64,000 bases of DNA from Actinernus sp. WN-2022. Its lineage: Eukaryota; Cnidaria; Anthozoa; Actiniaria; Actinernidae. The translations under genes were made by a program, and so were the position numbers. The notes under the pieces are model-generated. The model did no database searches. It saw only the letters and a list, made by a program, of their open reading frames with translations, and had not been told where the DNA came from. Where the stretch lies: positions 76,479,032-76,543,031 of the forward strand of contig JAOWCC010000936.1 in NCBI GenBank assembly GCA_030867875.1. Direction: 5' to 3'. The number at the start of each line of letters is the position of its first letter. Position 1 is the stretch's first letter. Shown piece after piece: positions 31,001 through 46,000 of the stretch.

Positions 31001-34000
31001 GACTTTGCAGAATTTCCAACTTCTGCCCACTGATTATTTTGACTATAATTTATATGAGCCAACTGAAGATATAGCTTTCCGCCAGCATTGACTTTCGTTT
31101 CTTCGCAGAAGAAAACAGACAATCTTTTTGCCTTAGCCCTCCCTAGGTATCTTCAAATCACAAATTGAGCTACATTATGATAATTATACTATAAATTAAA
31201 GTATATTTTAGATATGATTTCAATGTGAAATGTTTTTGCAACTCAACAGCTTCAAGAGGAGTGATAGCCACAGGCTTTATAAGCTAGATAAAAACGTCAC
31301 ATTTTTTAGCAGTTTCCATGAGAACGCCTCACAAGTGCTAATACGCCAATGTCAGCCTGCTTTCCTGTCCATATTATTTTCTTTTCACCTTAATTTCTTG
31401 TTGATAATAAAATGCTTTGGATTTTTATTTTCACTAAACTGTAGAATTCACATTGAACATTCTAAAATATCAATACTATATATTTTTGCAAAAATGATTG
31501 TTTAAACTCAGGGCTCCTGCATACCTTAAGCTAAACATGCATGCATAACTACCTATAGAAACTGCTGCCCAGCCTGTTGCCTGCAGTTAACTTTGATTAT
31601 TTCCCTTTTATTTCAAAACGTGGTACAGTACAATTTAGGCTAAATTCGAAGATCTTTCACATACACCATACATTGTATATACCTTCTGACCAATATTCTG
31701 CAAGTTCAGTAAGGCTTGCACTGCCCTAAATGACAATTAGAATTCAATTAGTGTTGTGAATACAAATTCCCAAGGCACACATACTGGTATGCTGTGCTAT
31801 AATATAATACTGCTACATTGTAACTAGTAAATGCAGATGCCAACAACTACATGTGTATGGCAAGACAGGATATTTATTTCTTTTCCCTTTTTCCACATGT
31901 ATTTTGCCATCTACATGATGTACATATGCATGTACATGTCACTCCATTTTAATCCCAGAAATAGTTCCTATCTGTTTAACAATAGGTCTGTTTTGACAAA
32001 TATGCAAAATCCCATTTAAAAGCTCCCCCAATCAGTCTCGATTGGTACTGTAGCATGAATCCCAGTTGTCTTGGTTTTAGGTTCTCCTGAATATTAAAGC
32101 TCTTCAAAACCCTTATAAGTTTATGTAAGCCGACATGGCATATAAGTAAGTTTTTACTGTGCATGAAATACATGTAAATGTTGTCATTAGGAAAGGGGGC
32201 AACTTTAACTTACAAAGATCCCTCCTTCACTTGTGATCCAGTGACATTCTTTCCAGTGGCCTGGTTCGTGTCAAACAGATTACTGACCTGATCCCCAATC
32301 ACAGTTGGTATGCAACGATTCAGAACTGAAAATTGAAAGCACCTCAAATCAGCATCTACAGGCAGCTTAACTCTTTTCGTTTTAAATTTACTCTTTATTA
32401 TTGAAATTTAATTCACTTTTACAATGCACAACAGAAATAATAATAACCACAATCTAAAAATACTTGAACTACACTATATTAGATACTTAACAGGTGATTT
32501 GCTGATCGAATTATCCATAATTTATAATGAATATATTTATATATGTAGAAACCCCTTATCAAACAATGTACACAACAATTAACAAGTAACCAACAAGAAA
32601 CAAACAAACAAACAAACAATTAACAAACACAACATGCACCACCACCCACACCACATATATATATCATACTCACAGTTACCACAAACACAAAACAATACAA
32701 ACACAAACAACTTAAATACACACAATACAAAATACAAACAACACAAATAATATATAATTATATGGAATAAAATGATGTGAATTGTCCAATCGATGTGCTC
32801 CCTGTAGAAGGATCCTAAGAGGATTCCCAGCTGTCTCACTCAGCTCGCCCTCAATAATTATGAATAAGAACGTATAATGTGAAGGATTTAGGAGGCAGGC
32901 AACTTAATCTGACAGTCCAATAATATATTTTAAGACATTTTGGCTTTTAGCATTCTTCAATTAAAAAATAAAAACGATAAAAAGCTAAGAATAAGGTGAA
33001 ATATTATAATGACTGGTATATAATTATAGGGGAGAGACAGTGGTAATAAAAGCGGTTTTGTAATGTACATGTAATTGAGTAGAAGCAGAACCAACATATT
33101 GCAGTTTACATTTCATACAGCAACATGTAATAAGATAAATGACATTTATTTAGTAGATGTACAACCAACAACCTCCCTAATTTGATACACCCGACCCGTG
33201 GCTATAAACTCTTAAAAGTACTAGACTCCACTAGAAAATTCTTACATAGGCCACATTTCCTTGAGCTTCCTATGAAATCTGTTACATGTACATGTACAGT
33301 GTATGCCAGCGTATAATATAAATGTAGGAGAACTTAAAGAATCTTAAAGAAATTTTAGCACCTTCCAAACTTAGATCATTTGTCCAGGATATAGTCCTGC
33401 ACCAGGTTGTTTTAGATGCACAAATGTATTTCAATGAAAATTATAGCCCAAAATTCCATTTTTCCCTAGTAGGTGGAAAATGACGATTCATATTAACTTT
33501 TGACCAATATTATCATGTTTGATTAACGTTAGCGGTATCAACTATATATAATGACAACAACAACATGCAACAACAACACATTATTTACATACCAGAAAAT
33601 GAAGAGAAAACCAAGAAATAAGATGGCAGATTTAAGAAAAAATTGTGTGAAAGGCAGCTCAAAAATCTTTAAAATATGGGGGAAGAAAACTTGTGAAGAA
33701 AACAAATGGAAACAAAAATTGCTAAGCATGGGATCGAACCCAGGAATCAGTTGATAACTTGTATCATTACAGCTTGAATTACAGCTTTGTATGATTATAT
33801 TATAGTTACACGACTCAGAAATAAGCTATATAACTATTATGTAAAGAAGCCCTGGTGCACCACTTGCACACACATACATGTAGCATTACCACATGCTGAG
33901 GTTGCCAGCACGATTGAGGGGTCGCATACATGTACATGCTAATCAAACAATTATTGCCCTCTTTCTATACCTACATGTACGGTGCAGCTTCACTATACTA

Positions 34001-37000
34001 CAGTCTTACCATCACTGCTAAAATAAATCATTATTGCCCACTAAATTATTCTCAATCTTCATGTGCAGACTGTATACATGTATATGTTGCAGCTCCACTA
34101 CACTACAGATGTAGTCTTACCATCACTGCTTTTGAGGTAGTAAGGAGCACATTTCTTGGCTTTGATCAAATTTATTTTGTCCTGTTGATGTGAAGTTAAC
34201 AATTTGATTAATTATGTACTTTGATCATTTACTGATTATTCACAGAGAAAATGCTACAATAAATATAAAAATTGTACTCAATTGAGTACAATTTTTAAGG
34301 AATACTGCAGTTATTAGGAAGGCCACTTCAAGTGATGGACAACGTTACAATGGCCCCTGAAAAGTCAACAATCCAAGCCTTAATTTACCACCTCCACATG
34401 ATCCTAGAATTTCTTGATAAAGTAGACTATTATGCTTGCATCCTTTTGACTGACTTCTGTAAGGGCTTTTATCTGGTCGATCACAATGTCCTAGTTCAGG
34501 AACTTGAGCTGCTTGGCATCCATGATTTTCTCTGAGTGTGTGCTCTACTTGATCACATGCATGCCACTGAGCTACAAGTTTTCTACAATACTCTTTTTAC
34601 TTACTTGAAATAAATGCTCCCTACTCAAGTTTTTCTCCCCTAATATGCCTGTGTTGTAAGAACCCTGCCTCAGGCCCTAACAAAAAGGTTTTTTGCACCA
34701 CACTGTACAGTGCACAGCCTTCCTAATCCCCGATACTGGTTTTTCATATAAATTGCAAAATCTCTAAAATACTGCAGTACGGTTTGAAAATAATTTCAAT
34801 AGGGGTAGTGAAATTTCCTGTCTTTTAGAGGAAATTTCACATTCTCTGGTAAAATTTCACCTCCCCTGTTCAATAATTATTTTTAAACAATACTGGCATA
34901 TATAATAATATAGATGCACATTGTGCAAAACAATCTCCACACAAAGGAGAATAAACTAATACAGTTGGACTTAAGATAAATAGCTGTAATTTGATTGGAT
35001 CAGCAGGACATAAAAACAATGGGAAAACCATTGAGCTTCTAAACTCAGGGTGCCGCTTATATAATCTACAAGTGCTTCTTTATATCTAACAGTGTTTGTT
35101 ATTATATGATAGAAACTCTTAATAACCTACCATTGTGCTAAGTCCTTCAGTTGGAACATCATACTGACACACCATCTCAGATGAGTTGACAGTATATCCT
35201 AATGCATTGAAATCTGGACACTTAGGACGGCAAATCTGGATTAAAAGATGATTATAAATTTGTAATAAACTTTCGAAAATAATTAGCTATTTGTAATGAG
35301 AATGTTACAATTTATGTAAACTATGTTTGTGACATTTAATAGAGTCCTCATCACTTAATCAATAAGTACATACATGTACATAAGCTCCTGACATTATTAA
35401 ATTATTATTTATTTAATTTAAGTGTTTTATTTGGATACATGACATAATTATATATGAAATCAATATGTTGAATTTAATATGTGAAACACTAAAAATTAAT
35501 GTACCTGTACTTTGAAGATAGAGCAGATTTCGTATGAGTGGGACAAACTACAGCATGCTGTAACTGTGCTGTACTGTAACTCTGTGATTTGATTGGATCA
35601 GCAGGGCAAAAACAATGGGAAACCATTTCAACGTCATGGCATGCCATATGGTAACGGTGCTGTAGTCAGTGCTGTAGTTTGTTCCACTCATACAAAATCT
35701 GCTCTAGAGTCCAAATAATGCCTCAAATGACTAAATATTATTTATTATTATTATTAATAAACCCCTTCTGGAAACTAATATCATAGTACAAACATTATAG
35801 CTATGAAAACGTCTGAGGTTGAGAGATAGTCCAAAAATAGAACAGGTGGCAGCTGGGAGAGCCACATTGGTATAGTCTGTTGTAACATTTAATTAGCATA
35901 TCCACCTTTCACCAGGGCTCATGGGGAACAACTGGCATTTGGGGGGGGGGGGGGGAGGGGAGGAAAGAGCAAAAGGAGAGCCTGCACGTCAAACAATTTA
36001 CATACATTATTATATATCATATTCTATTGTGAATTATGCCCCTACTTTGATCCATCACAAAAATGTCAAATCTAAGCCAATCAGAAATTACCGGAAATGT
36101 GAGTGCGATGTTATCAGTGCATAGCTATAGCATCCATTGAAAGGAAACAAGTCTATGAAAATTAGGAAGACTAACAAATTTAAGACATTGCATGTCTATA
36201 AAAAAAATTATGCTGGAAATCCGAAGTAAAGACTTAAAAACCTCTCTGCTACGCTCCGGTTGCCAAAAGGCGAAGAGAACTCTTCCAGCTCCTGTTTACT
36301 CCAGAGCAATTAAGCCAGAATGCAAGCAAAATAATAAGTAAGCAAATGAGAAATGCAAAATCAAAAATTTATATCAAAGGAACAATGAATCCATTTTGAA
36401 TATTGATGATCAAACGGCATGGATTTAGCTTCAAGTGATCTGTGCCACACAAGATCAAGATTAAAGCTGTCATGTGCTTTCTTTAGAAATTCCATAATTT
36501 GCTCTTCACTCAGCTAGCTCAGTTTTTATAGCCCATGTTCGCATCTGGATATTTTGATGCACTTTGCAAAATAGCAGCAAAATGATGTTCACAAGGTCGT
36601 TATACTCAGAGCCATTCGGTTGGCTCTTATGTAATGAGTTGTTGTTTTAGTAGTGATGATCGCTCAACCATCGCATGCATATAAATGGTTGTTTGTTAGG
36701 AATTGGGCAATCTAGGCAAAGCTGCTGCATACTGCATACCCCCCGGGCTCCTCTCCCCAACAATCCACCACCCCTTCACTTCCTTTTTACAGTATTACCT
36801 GTTTGGTGGTGCACGAGAAAGCAAACAGCTGTGAGGAGATATCAAAAGGCCTGATACACTCTGTCAGATCAAAAAATACCAGCTTGGGCTTGTCTCTGCA
36901 GAAATGATATGGAATTAGTGGTATTCTGTAATAATTATGACAATGTCACTGCATGTAATCTCTTTCATAAAAATGTGATTTTATACATGTACAGTAAAAT

Positions 37001-40000
37001 GTACATGCATGGCTTTTTTGAATTTTTTGGCATTTTTTGGTTCTTGCTTATAATGCATAAAATTTGTGTACATACATGTACTGCCAGCCATGTATATGTT
37101 GTGGTTCAAAACATTTTTGGTTCAAATTTTTTGAAGCCAGTTCAACATTTTTTAACCAGTTCAATTTTTTTAAACCTGAGTGAGTTCATTATTGTAAATC
37201 TGGTTTATTTTTAAGATTCTAAAAGGAAGTTATGTTAACGGATGTTAGGGTTATTTTAAATGTTGGATTTGGGTTTAGAATAGTTCACATGATTATTGAA
37301 GGATTGTCTGTCTTCAGTGATCTAAATTTAGTGACTATTATAGTAAAAACCCAAACTTAGTGAGCACCCTTTGTTGACGGTTAGGGTGCAGTTTTTAAAT
37401 GAAGGGGTAGGGTTTATTAATATTAGTTCACAGGACCATCGAAGAAGCCTTATTTTTCTGTGCTGTTCAGTGATCTAAATTTAGTGACTATAGCTCTAAA
37501 AACCCTAAATTAGTGAGCACAGCTGTTGTTGATAGTTAGGGTGTTTTTAAATGTAGGGGTATAGGCCGTTTGGATTATAGTTCACAGGACTATTGAAGAA
37601 TCATTCTTTATCCGTATTCAGTTATCTAAATTTAGTGACTTAATAGCTCTAAAAACCCTAACTTACAGTGAGCACCCTTTGTTTATGGTTAGCTAGGGTG
37701 TTTTTTAAATGTACATGTACATGTAGGTGTAGGGTTTGTATTAGTTCACAGGACCATTGAAGAAGCACATACAGTGCTTGGGTAGGGTTAATTCTGCAGT
37801 TGCCCCAATAAGGCTTTTGTTACTCTTTGACTTTATCGTACTTAAGACTTAATGAAAAATATGTCTTGTGTAGGTAAATAATCGTGTAGTCAGGTATACA
37901 GTTCACTCATGGTTTATTTGTTCACATAATTATACAGACAATTTATTGCAAAAATCTGTAAGATCCACAAGTTTTTACCAATGTTAGGGACAATGGTGCT
38001 TGCCAGTGAACTGATTTTACTATGCTTTTAATCGGATATTGTTGGGCTGCCATGAGAACGGTACAAATTATGTAACAAAACTGACAGCTGATAACTTTTT
38101 GAGTTTTATACAGTCATGTAATACCTGCCTGAGAATGATTAAAATATTTTATTCACAGCCATTTTCGGCAGTTTTTCTTGTCCTTCCTGCGCTTTATTAC
38201 TCCGGCACTCATGCTAGGGCAGCGGCCGGAGTCTTAAAATGCAGTCTGTGTCTTTTATTATTATTATTGTTCTGTCCTGTAAAAAAATTGATCAGTTCAG
38301 ACCTTTGCCACTAACAATGTGGGTTGGAGATGCTGTTTATCCAGCGATAAAGCAGGAGGCAAGCGCATTAGTTGAAAGATAAAATTAATGTTCGGTAGAG
38401 AGCTTTAGAGGGTTTAAGGCTACCATCACGCCATGAAGTACTCAATTTGACTCTATCTTCTCTCTGTCTAACTGGGTTATTAATATGGATGAAGTATTGT
38501 TGACTCAGGCAAAACTACGGCGCCTTCCAGTCTACGACAGCATAAGTAATTGATAAACTTGAAACACTTAGGTATCGAAATACAATCTGAGGTTAGATTT
38601 TCTAGGCAGACGGCAGATAGCAGGATCAAGCAATTAGACTAAACGTGATCAGTCCACAGATAACAATTGGTTTATTTGGGGCAGCGCTAATATATTTGAT
38701 TCGACGTTGCGTTACATGCTGCTATGGTCTGTCATAATATCTTGTTCCAGTTAAATTATTATTTTTGTGTATACACAGTGAGATGTAATACCAGTGACTC
38801 TCTTTACCATACTTTGATCCTGTTGATCCTTATCTACAGTACAAGCTACGGGCCAAGATTGTGTGTCAGGCTTATTAAGTCCTGAATCCAGACTTTAATA
38901 ACGAAGGCTCCTTTTTATGACTTTTTACTGTGTTGTCAAGACTCTAGACTTCATTTCATTGCAAGTTCAATAGAAGTGCTGTATGTTCTGGATTAAAAAT
39001 GACAAGTATGTTTCTTCAGGGGATATCAGATCGACCTGCATACCTTTGTAGAGTTGCATAATTTAGTTTATGCAGTCGATCGTGTGTCAGCCCGGCGGCT
39101 CACAGAATTCTCCACCCACTTGCAGCGGACTCTGCCAACAGTTCCTCGACAAAGGATACAAATCGGAATTATCTACGGGCCAAGATTGTGTGCCTGACTT
39201 CAATTAAGTCAAAACTCTCTAGACTTAACAAACAGGATTTTATTCAAGACTATTCACTGTGTTGTCAAGACTCAATAGACTTACTCATTCAAAATTTACG
39301 GGATCGTGTTTCGGTATCGTTGCAAGACTTACGAGGATTCTATAGTCTGTTAATGTGCTTTTCGTTCTTTTATATTAATTATCGCTCTGTTTTAAAGTCT
39401 GTGTGTCTGTGATGTCGAGTACATTTCAAACTACCTGAAGCGTGGTTGTGAAAAGTCCCACACGTAAAGGAATAAACTGGCTTCCTGCCGAGGTCAAATC
39501 ATATTCGAAGCATCCAGGGAAAATTCATGAGTTCAATTGTGTTTTTAATCCACTAGAAATAATGAAATTCGTTACCCAAAGCACATGTGTACTTCTTTCA
39601 TGAAACAACGAGAGCATTTTACTTGGCCAAGCTACTTAAGTTCGACAAGTCCAGAAGCTACGAAGTATAATCGAAATCATGGATTCCGTGCTTTTTCGGT
39701 ATCTGCTCCTATTTTATGGAACTCGTTTAACCACTGTAAATGAGGTCTATTGATTCCCCGGGATTGATTCTCTTAGCTCTTGTAATTCTAGTGTTAAAAC
39801 AAGTCTTTTTAATTCAAAGCTTTTGGTATAATTAGTATATATGTTGCCAAGTATTTAAGCCATTATTATTATTGTTATTATTATTCAATTTTCTTTTTGG
39901 TATAAAATAGGGAATTACTTGTAAAACGATACGTTACAGTATCTGTATTATTGCATAACATTTTTAGTAAGACAGTTAGTTTTTAATACTTGCTGTATTG

Positions 40001-43000
40001 TAAAGCGCTATGGGACTTTAGAGAATAGCGCTACATAAATCGATTATTGTTATTATATATTAGCTTTTATTTATGCGGCCGTTGATAAACAAACTCATAA
40101 CGGTTAATTCTCAACTGTCAATTTGCTGATTTTAATTGCCATGTCTAATTAGATATTTGAAAATTTTCAGATAATAACAGTAACCACTGGGGAACCCATT
40201 ACCATGGGCTCCTGCAATAACATATGCGTGAAATGCACAGTGGTCGAGAGTCATTATTTAACAAATTAAACACTTGTCATTTTGCCGTGCGTAGTGGCAC
40301 TCAAATCTCTTAAGCAATCAACAGTTTCATAGTTGTTTTGTTTGCACAAGGATAACAACACAGTTAGCCCGAAAAAAACAGACGGCATAATTATAATTTT
40401 TATTTTGCACTTATTGTTACTTACTATACTTTAAGCCTTCATCATTTATCTATTTAATATTTTTATATGACTTGTATATTCACTGTATGCGTACTATCAT
40501 ATGTGTTAAATAATATATTTATATGTATAATTATATTTAAAGAAAAAGAATTTTTTTTTTTAAATTATTGGAATAAAATATAATAAATAAGTCTTTCTTT
40601 TCTTGTATATTCACTTTGTAACTCTGTAATCATAAGTCTACATACTATTTTTGTTTTATTAGAGTTCGTAGAAATCAGGCTCTATTGTTCGACGTAAGTT
40701 CTTTCCCGCGAGAAAGAACAAAGGCCGTCACTTGCAATCAGGTGCACTGAAAAATTGTAATTAACACGGTTCAAACTGCTAAAAAATACTAAAGTGCAAG
40801 AGAACAAAAGACAACGTAATTGCATACCAGAACTTCATGGCTATAAATAGACACACCATCTTACTGTGTTAGGGGCCAACACAAGGACACAGGAACACTC
40901 CTGTGTATTATACTCCTGTTATTTTTTATTATAAATTTTGTTAATTAAATTATGAACCGCTGTGCACTCGTGTCCTGACTCATGGAGTTTTAGATCAGAT
41001 GATCACAGTATTTGGATCCTAGTATTTTTGGGCTACCTGTGTTATCCTAGGGTAGCCTGCCTTTCTTGAAGTCGCTCGTGTTCTGACTCGTGGAGTTTAA
41101 TATGAGATCGACTGTGTGCGTACTTTCATATCTGATTGTGTGTTGTAATGTGCCAAACACGCAGGTGTATGAGATCATCCGCGTTACAAACGATACGCCG
41201 GAGTTCAAGCTGTGTGCAGCTTCTTGTTATTATATAGATCTAAAGCAATCCTTCCTACACAATTTCTTTGTTAGCCAGGTTATTTATAGAAGCCGACTTA
41301 TAAACTTACTTCTCTTTCATCGCTTTCGACAGATATCGCTTCACTTTTCCATAAAAAATTTCTTCGAGGTGAAATCCTATTATCTGGTTTTCTTTTAGTT
41401 CGGTTTTAACTCCATAAAGGTCAGTTTGGTTTCAGAGTTTCCCCGCTTCTAATTCTAATCGTGCAACTCAGCGAAGTTTTCCCAAGTCCGACTTTGTTAG
41501 TAGTGCACATGTGTAAATAAAATTTAATATGGAAATTAGTTACTAGTCCCCTCTCGGTTAAGAAAAGCTATATTATTCCAAAAACGTGACTGGAACTCCA
41601 ACGCAAGTCTCTGTGGCGCAGTTGGTAAAGCTCTGGTGTTCCAACGCATTCTTCCAAGCGAAGGGTTGCAGGTTCGAGTCCCACTACCGGCGGTGAACGA
41701 AAAAATAAAAAAAAGTAAGTAATAATGATGTGTAATTAATGAGTGAATTACGAAGTTGGTTGTGGGGGATAGAAAAGGGAAACAGAGTTAGAGAGGGGGG
41801 ACGGCGAGTACCGTAGAGAGGGAGGGGAGAGTGGACAAAATTTTATTTCTCAGGGGAGTATACAGGGGAGGGGTGGGTGATTTTTTTTCTTTTTCAAATC
41901 CCCCCAAAAAAAACTAACCCCCCCCTTTTTTTATGAATCCCAAAAATTGAAAAATCCCTTTTGAAATTTTGAACTGGTTTATTTTTTTTGAACTGGTTTA
42001 CATTTTTTGAACTGGTTTACATTTTTTGAACTGGTTTAAAAATTTTGAACTGGTTTGAAATTTTTGAACTGGTTTGAAAATTTTCCAACCACAACATATA
42101 CATGTACACCCATTCAAAAATATAATCTCTCATATTTATAACTCATTATATGTTTGATGAGAGAAGACTAATGTATTAAAACAAACTATACAGTAGTCAT
42201 ATGATAAAAAACTTATAGACTGAGTTAGGTTTAGGGCCGAACAGGAAAATATTTGGTAATCTGTCATATTGATTTTGTATGGTACATGTACATGTATGTC
42301 ATGAACTCAGGGCAAATTGTTGCTGTCCAACCCTCCCACTCAGTCAATACCAAGTACGGGCCTATTTTATAATCAATAACTTAATATACTTACTTCACCA
42401 CTGCTGTATATCCACAAATATTACCATAGGAATCCACTGAGTTAAGAAGTTTGTAAGGATTACCCATAGTATATGCTGCAATATTAATATTTAATAATAA
42501 ATTATTATTATTATTAGTGAAATGAATAATTTATTAGTCTAAGGTAAACCATTATTACTTAGGATTAACTTTAATACATTACTGTAGGATTTAAAAAATC
42601 ATTACTAATTCATAAGGGTGCTATTGAAGTCACATCGATACCCATGTAAACTTGAAAAAACTGTAGTTATTAAAATTAGGGGCCGTCTCACCCACAGTGC
42701 TTAGCGTACTTTGAGTTCTTGTTCCCAGCGGAAACCTCATGAACTAAGCGTATTCTTTATGCTGGTGACACGGATAATTTTGATTTGAACATGGATGACC
42801 TTGATGAAACTAATAGTACCTTACAAGTTGAATGTGAAGTCAACAAAGTGTTATACAGCAGTATTTGGATGTACTATTAATAACATTTACCGCTCACCCG
42901 TCGCTGCTATAAACAGAGAACACCGGCTCTCCGGGTAATAATAATAATTATGAAAGCAAGAGGTTTCTTGGGGTTTCTCTCCTTGGTTTTATTTTTACTT

Positions 43001-46000
43001 GCAGACAGAGAGAGAGAGATATCTGCTAGCTGGCAGTATAGTCCAGTCAATCTGTGGTTTGAGTTCAAACTAATTGCAACAGAATCTATTTACTGCTAAA
43101 AGAAGGTTTAAGGTGACCTAATAGTAACATACATGTACTAAAAATCCCCAAAAATCCCTTCGGTGGAACATCCCGAAATTTAGCGATAAACATTTCAAAC
43201 GTTTACCACAGGGTACCCGTGTCGAGTAGAATCAAATAAACTGTAAAAATTAACTATAATGCGTCCTTTTTCACAGTTTTCATGTTCAACACCTAAAAAA
43301 TAATATAATTGATGTTAATGATATTTGGAACAACATTTTACAGCCGAAAAATAAGGCAAATGGCCTTTTCTGCTTACCACATGGTACCCGCGTCGAGTTT
43401 TTTTATTTTTTTACAGAATCAAAATTAAAACTTTCTCTTTGTGATTTTGTTTCGTTTTTCAATTTATAAGCGCTATCAAGGAGTAAAATCGATAAATAGA
43501 TGTAGAAAAGAAGAAATAAATCTCAGTTTTATCTCTAAAAGTCTAGTAAACACTTCTAAAAATCTGATAATTTTCCCTTGTATGGATTTTTTTTGGGGAA
43601 TTCAGTCTCACTTCTGTGAGTTTGTTTGTTGCCTTAGCATTTCCTGAAAATGTAATATTTGTGCAAAAAAAAACATTTCAGCACATTCTACAAGTCATTA
43701 TATAATCTTTCCAGTGATATATACACACTGTAGGTTTCTATACTTTCCTTTAAAATGATGCGCATACAATTTTGTTTGCGAGAGACACCCGCAAAGGTAC
43801 AATGTATATGGTAACCTTAAAAGAGCTTTAATGCATCGGATCAGATCAGTCAGTTCGCGTAAATGGAAATGAATTGCGCCCTCACGGTATTTGTGTCAGA
43901 AATGAGACAGTACGTGTCTGGCTGACAGTTCACGATTGACGGGGACTTTTATTATATAAGAATCTTGACTTTTTGACACCTCTGGCACGCAGGGTATTTA
44001 CCAAAACCATCTTACTGTACGTTTGTAAAACTGTTTGTCATGAATTCGAATTTGTCACGCGTTAATCCTGGTGAAAGAAATGTTAAAATACAAAATTGTG
44101 CAATGAACACGTGATCACAATATTTCGGATCACGATATTTTGATAACCTGTTCCGAATTTTCGTTTGACAATAAACGAAATATTGTCGAAATGTCGCTCG
44201 CAGGTTCGTGATATTTCGCCTTGGCATTGAAATTTTGGCGACATTCGTAGGAACAAAGAGCGAAATTCGTCGAAATACGTTTGCATGACTTTTGCACAAT
44301 ACTGTATGATTAGAATGAAAAAGGAATAATTCCCCAGATTAGCATCTGTTTGCATCACATGATCTTAATTGGGTGGCAACAGCGTTAGCCGATTACCTCT
44401 ATGGTAGCCAGAAATGAACAACTGACACAAGTTTCACCTTAAGTAATATCATTCTCTTAAATTGAAGCCATTATAAATATATTTTTGAAATCTCTAATTT
44501 AACAGATCGAGTTTGTGAGCTGGACTGCAATTAGCCATCTATCCTGAAACACAGACTGTTAACTACAGATATATAATGGCTTCAATTTAAATTTAGAGAT
44601 ATTAACTAAAGGTAAAACTTGCATCAGTTGTTAATATTGACTCACTCTTTCCATTTCTGGCATTCGTTTTGAGCCAGCACCAATTTATATTTTTGATTGA
44701 CACTGAATTTTTAAGGTCATGTGACTGTTGATGCAAATAGCCTCTGCATGTAGTACTGTATCAGACATATATGGCTCATCATTGCATATATCTGATACAA
44801 TTCGGTCACTCATATTGTAAATATAAAGTACTTCAGATCAATACCGTATTTTCTCGATTGTGTCCCAGGTGCTTAATTCAAATTTTGTGGCCATGGGAGG
44901 CGCTTAATATAAAAATGTGATTTGGACTTGGAATTCTTTTTATTACCTGTGCGAGATAACTTTTCATTTTGAAGTGATTCAATGTAAAATTGAAATCATC
45001 AACAAGTAACAATAACATTTTTCACAATTGCTGCGCACTGAGCTTTTCATTTGGCCTGGCTATGTGATTAGGCCAGAAAATTAGTAACATTTCCCTAGTT
45101 CAGACACTCAACATCCAAATCTTTATCTTTGTCATCATCATTAACAATGAATCATCCTAGAATTTATTTGATTATAGGGACATGGAACTTTGTACTAAAA
45201 CTAAATAATGCCACCTGAGTACACTGTAGCTGTTAATCTCTTGCTGTATTTTCTTTTAGGGGTAGGGTTGGGTGCTAAATCGAGGATGGCCGTTAAATCA
45301 AGGAATTGGTACTTGCTTAATTGAGGAAATAATTATAGTACATCGGTATCCTTGGATTCTTAAATTTACCTGCAATTCCCAGGGCAATCATTCCAACAAC
45401 ATAGAGCACAAACAGGATGCAGCATGGAATGTCAGTACAACTCCTGGAAGTGAACATTTTTATTAAAAAAAAAACAGGTATTTCCAGTAATTACAGTTGG
45501 AAACCTTACTAAATTATTATTGTTCCTGTACATGTCCTGCACAGAAACAAGGTGATTGGGTAATTAAAAGTAAACTATATTTTTTTTGCTATTTTATGTA
45601 CTTTTATTAGCAGTTGATGCATTCCAAGTAAAACAAACGAACACCATTGTGATACATGCATATGTATGACTCTTGTTTGTTTACATTGTACTGGCATCAA
45701 CTACAGTAGAAGCACAATCTTCAAAATAATGTACACTACTTTTAATTGCCCAAATGCCTCATTTCTGTAGCTACTGTATTAAGTATAATAGCATGGAAAA
45801 TAAATTGGTATATTGAGTCAGATGATGTGGTAATAAAATGAACTTAAAAATTGGGTGGTTAAACTTGAAACAACAATCAGAAACTCCTGAGAAAAAGGTA
45901 GGGCAAGAGAAAAAAAATAGTGAACCACTTGTCCTTCAGAGAACCATCAGAAAGAGTTTAGTTGTCCAAAGCCAAAAAATGCTTGTCCAAAAAATGGTTG

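Larger units (their letters stand above)
29647..34120. other. SLC44A introns 7, 8 and 9 region
   Basis: Apart from exons 8 and 9 and the MITE at 29,719, this is AT-rich sequence with a CA/A-rich stretch (32,580-32,760). Nothing else is recognised. Confidence 0.5.
36896..42393. other. SLC44A intron 4 (5.5 kb, the longest)
   Basis: Contains the 150-bp tandem repeat, the direct-repeat pair, a LINE 3' end, a SINE and the 19-bp tandem. I see no host exon in it. Confidence 0.6.

Noticed and set aside
34332..34535. Small host gene or SLC44A exon
   Set aside because: The peptide matches a LINE reverse transcriptase block, is on the opposite strand to SLC44A, and is not needed by its frame.
41607..41698. 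Functional tRNA gene
   Set aside because: A and B boxes are good, but the acceptor stem does not pair and the T stem is poor; an A-rich tail follows. It is better explained as a SINE.
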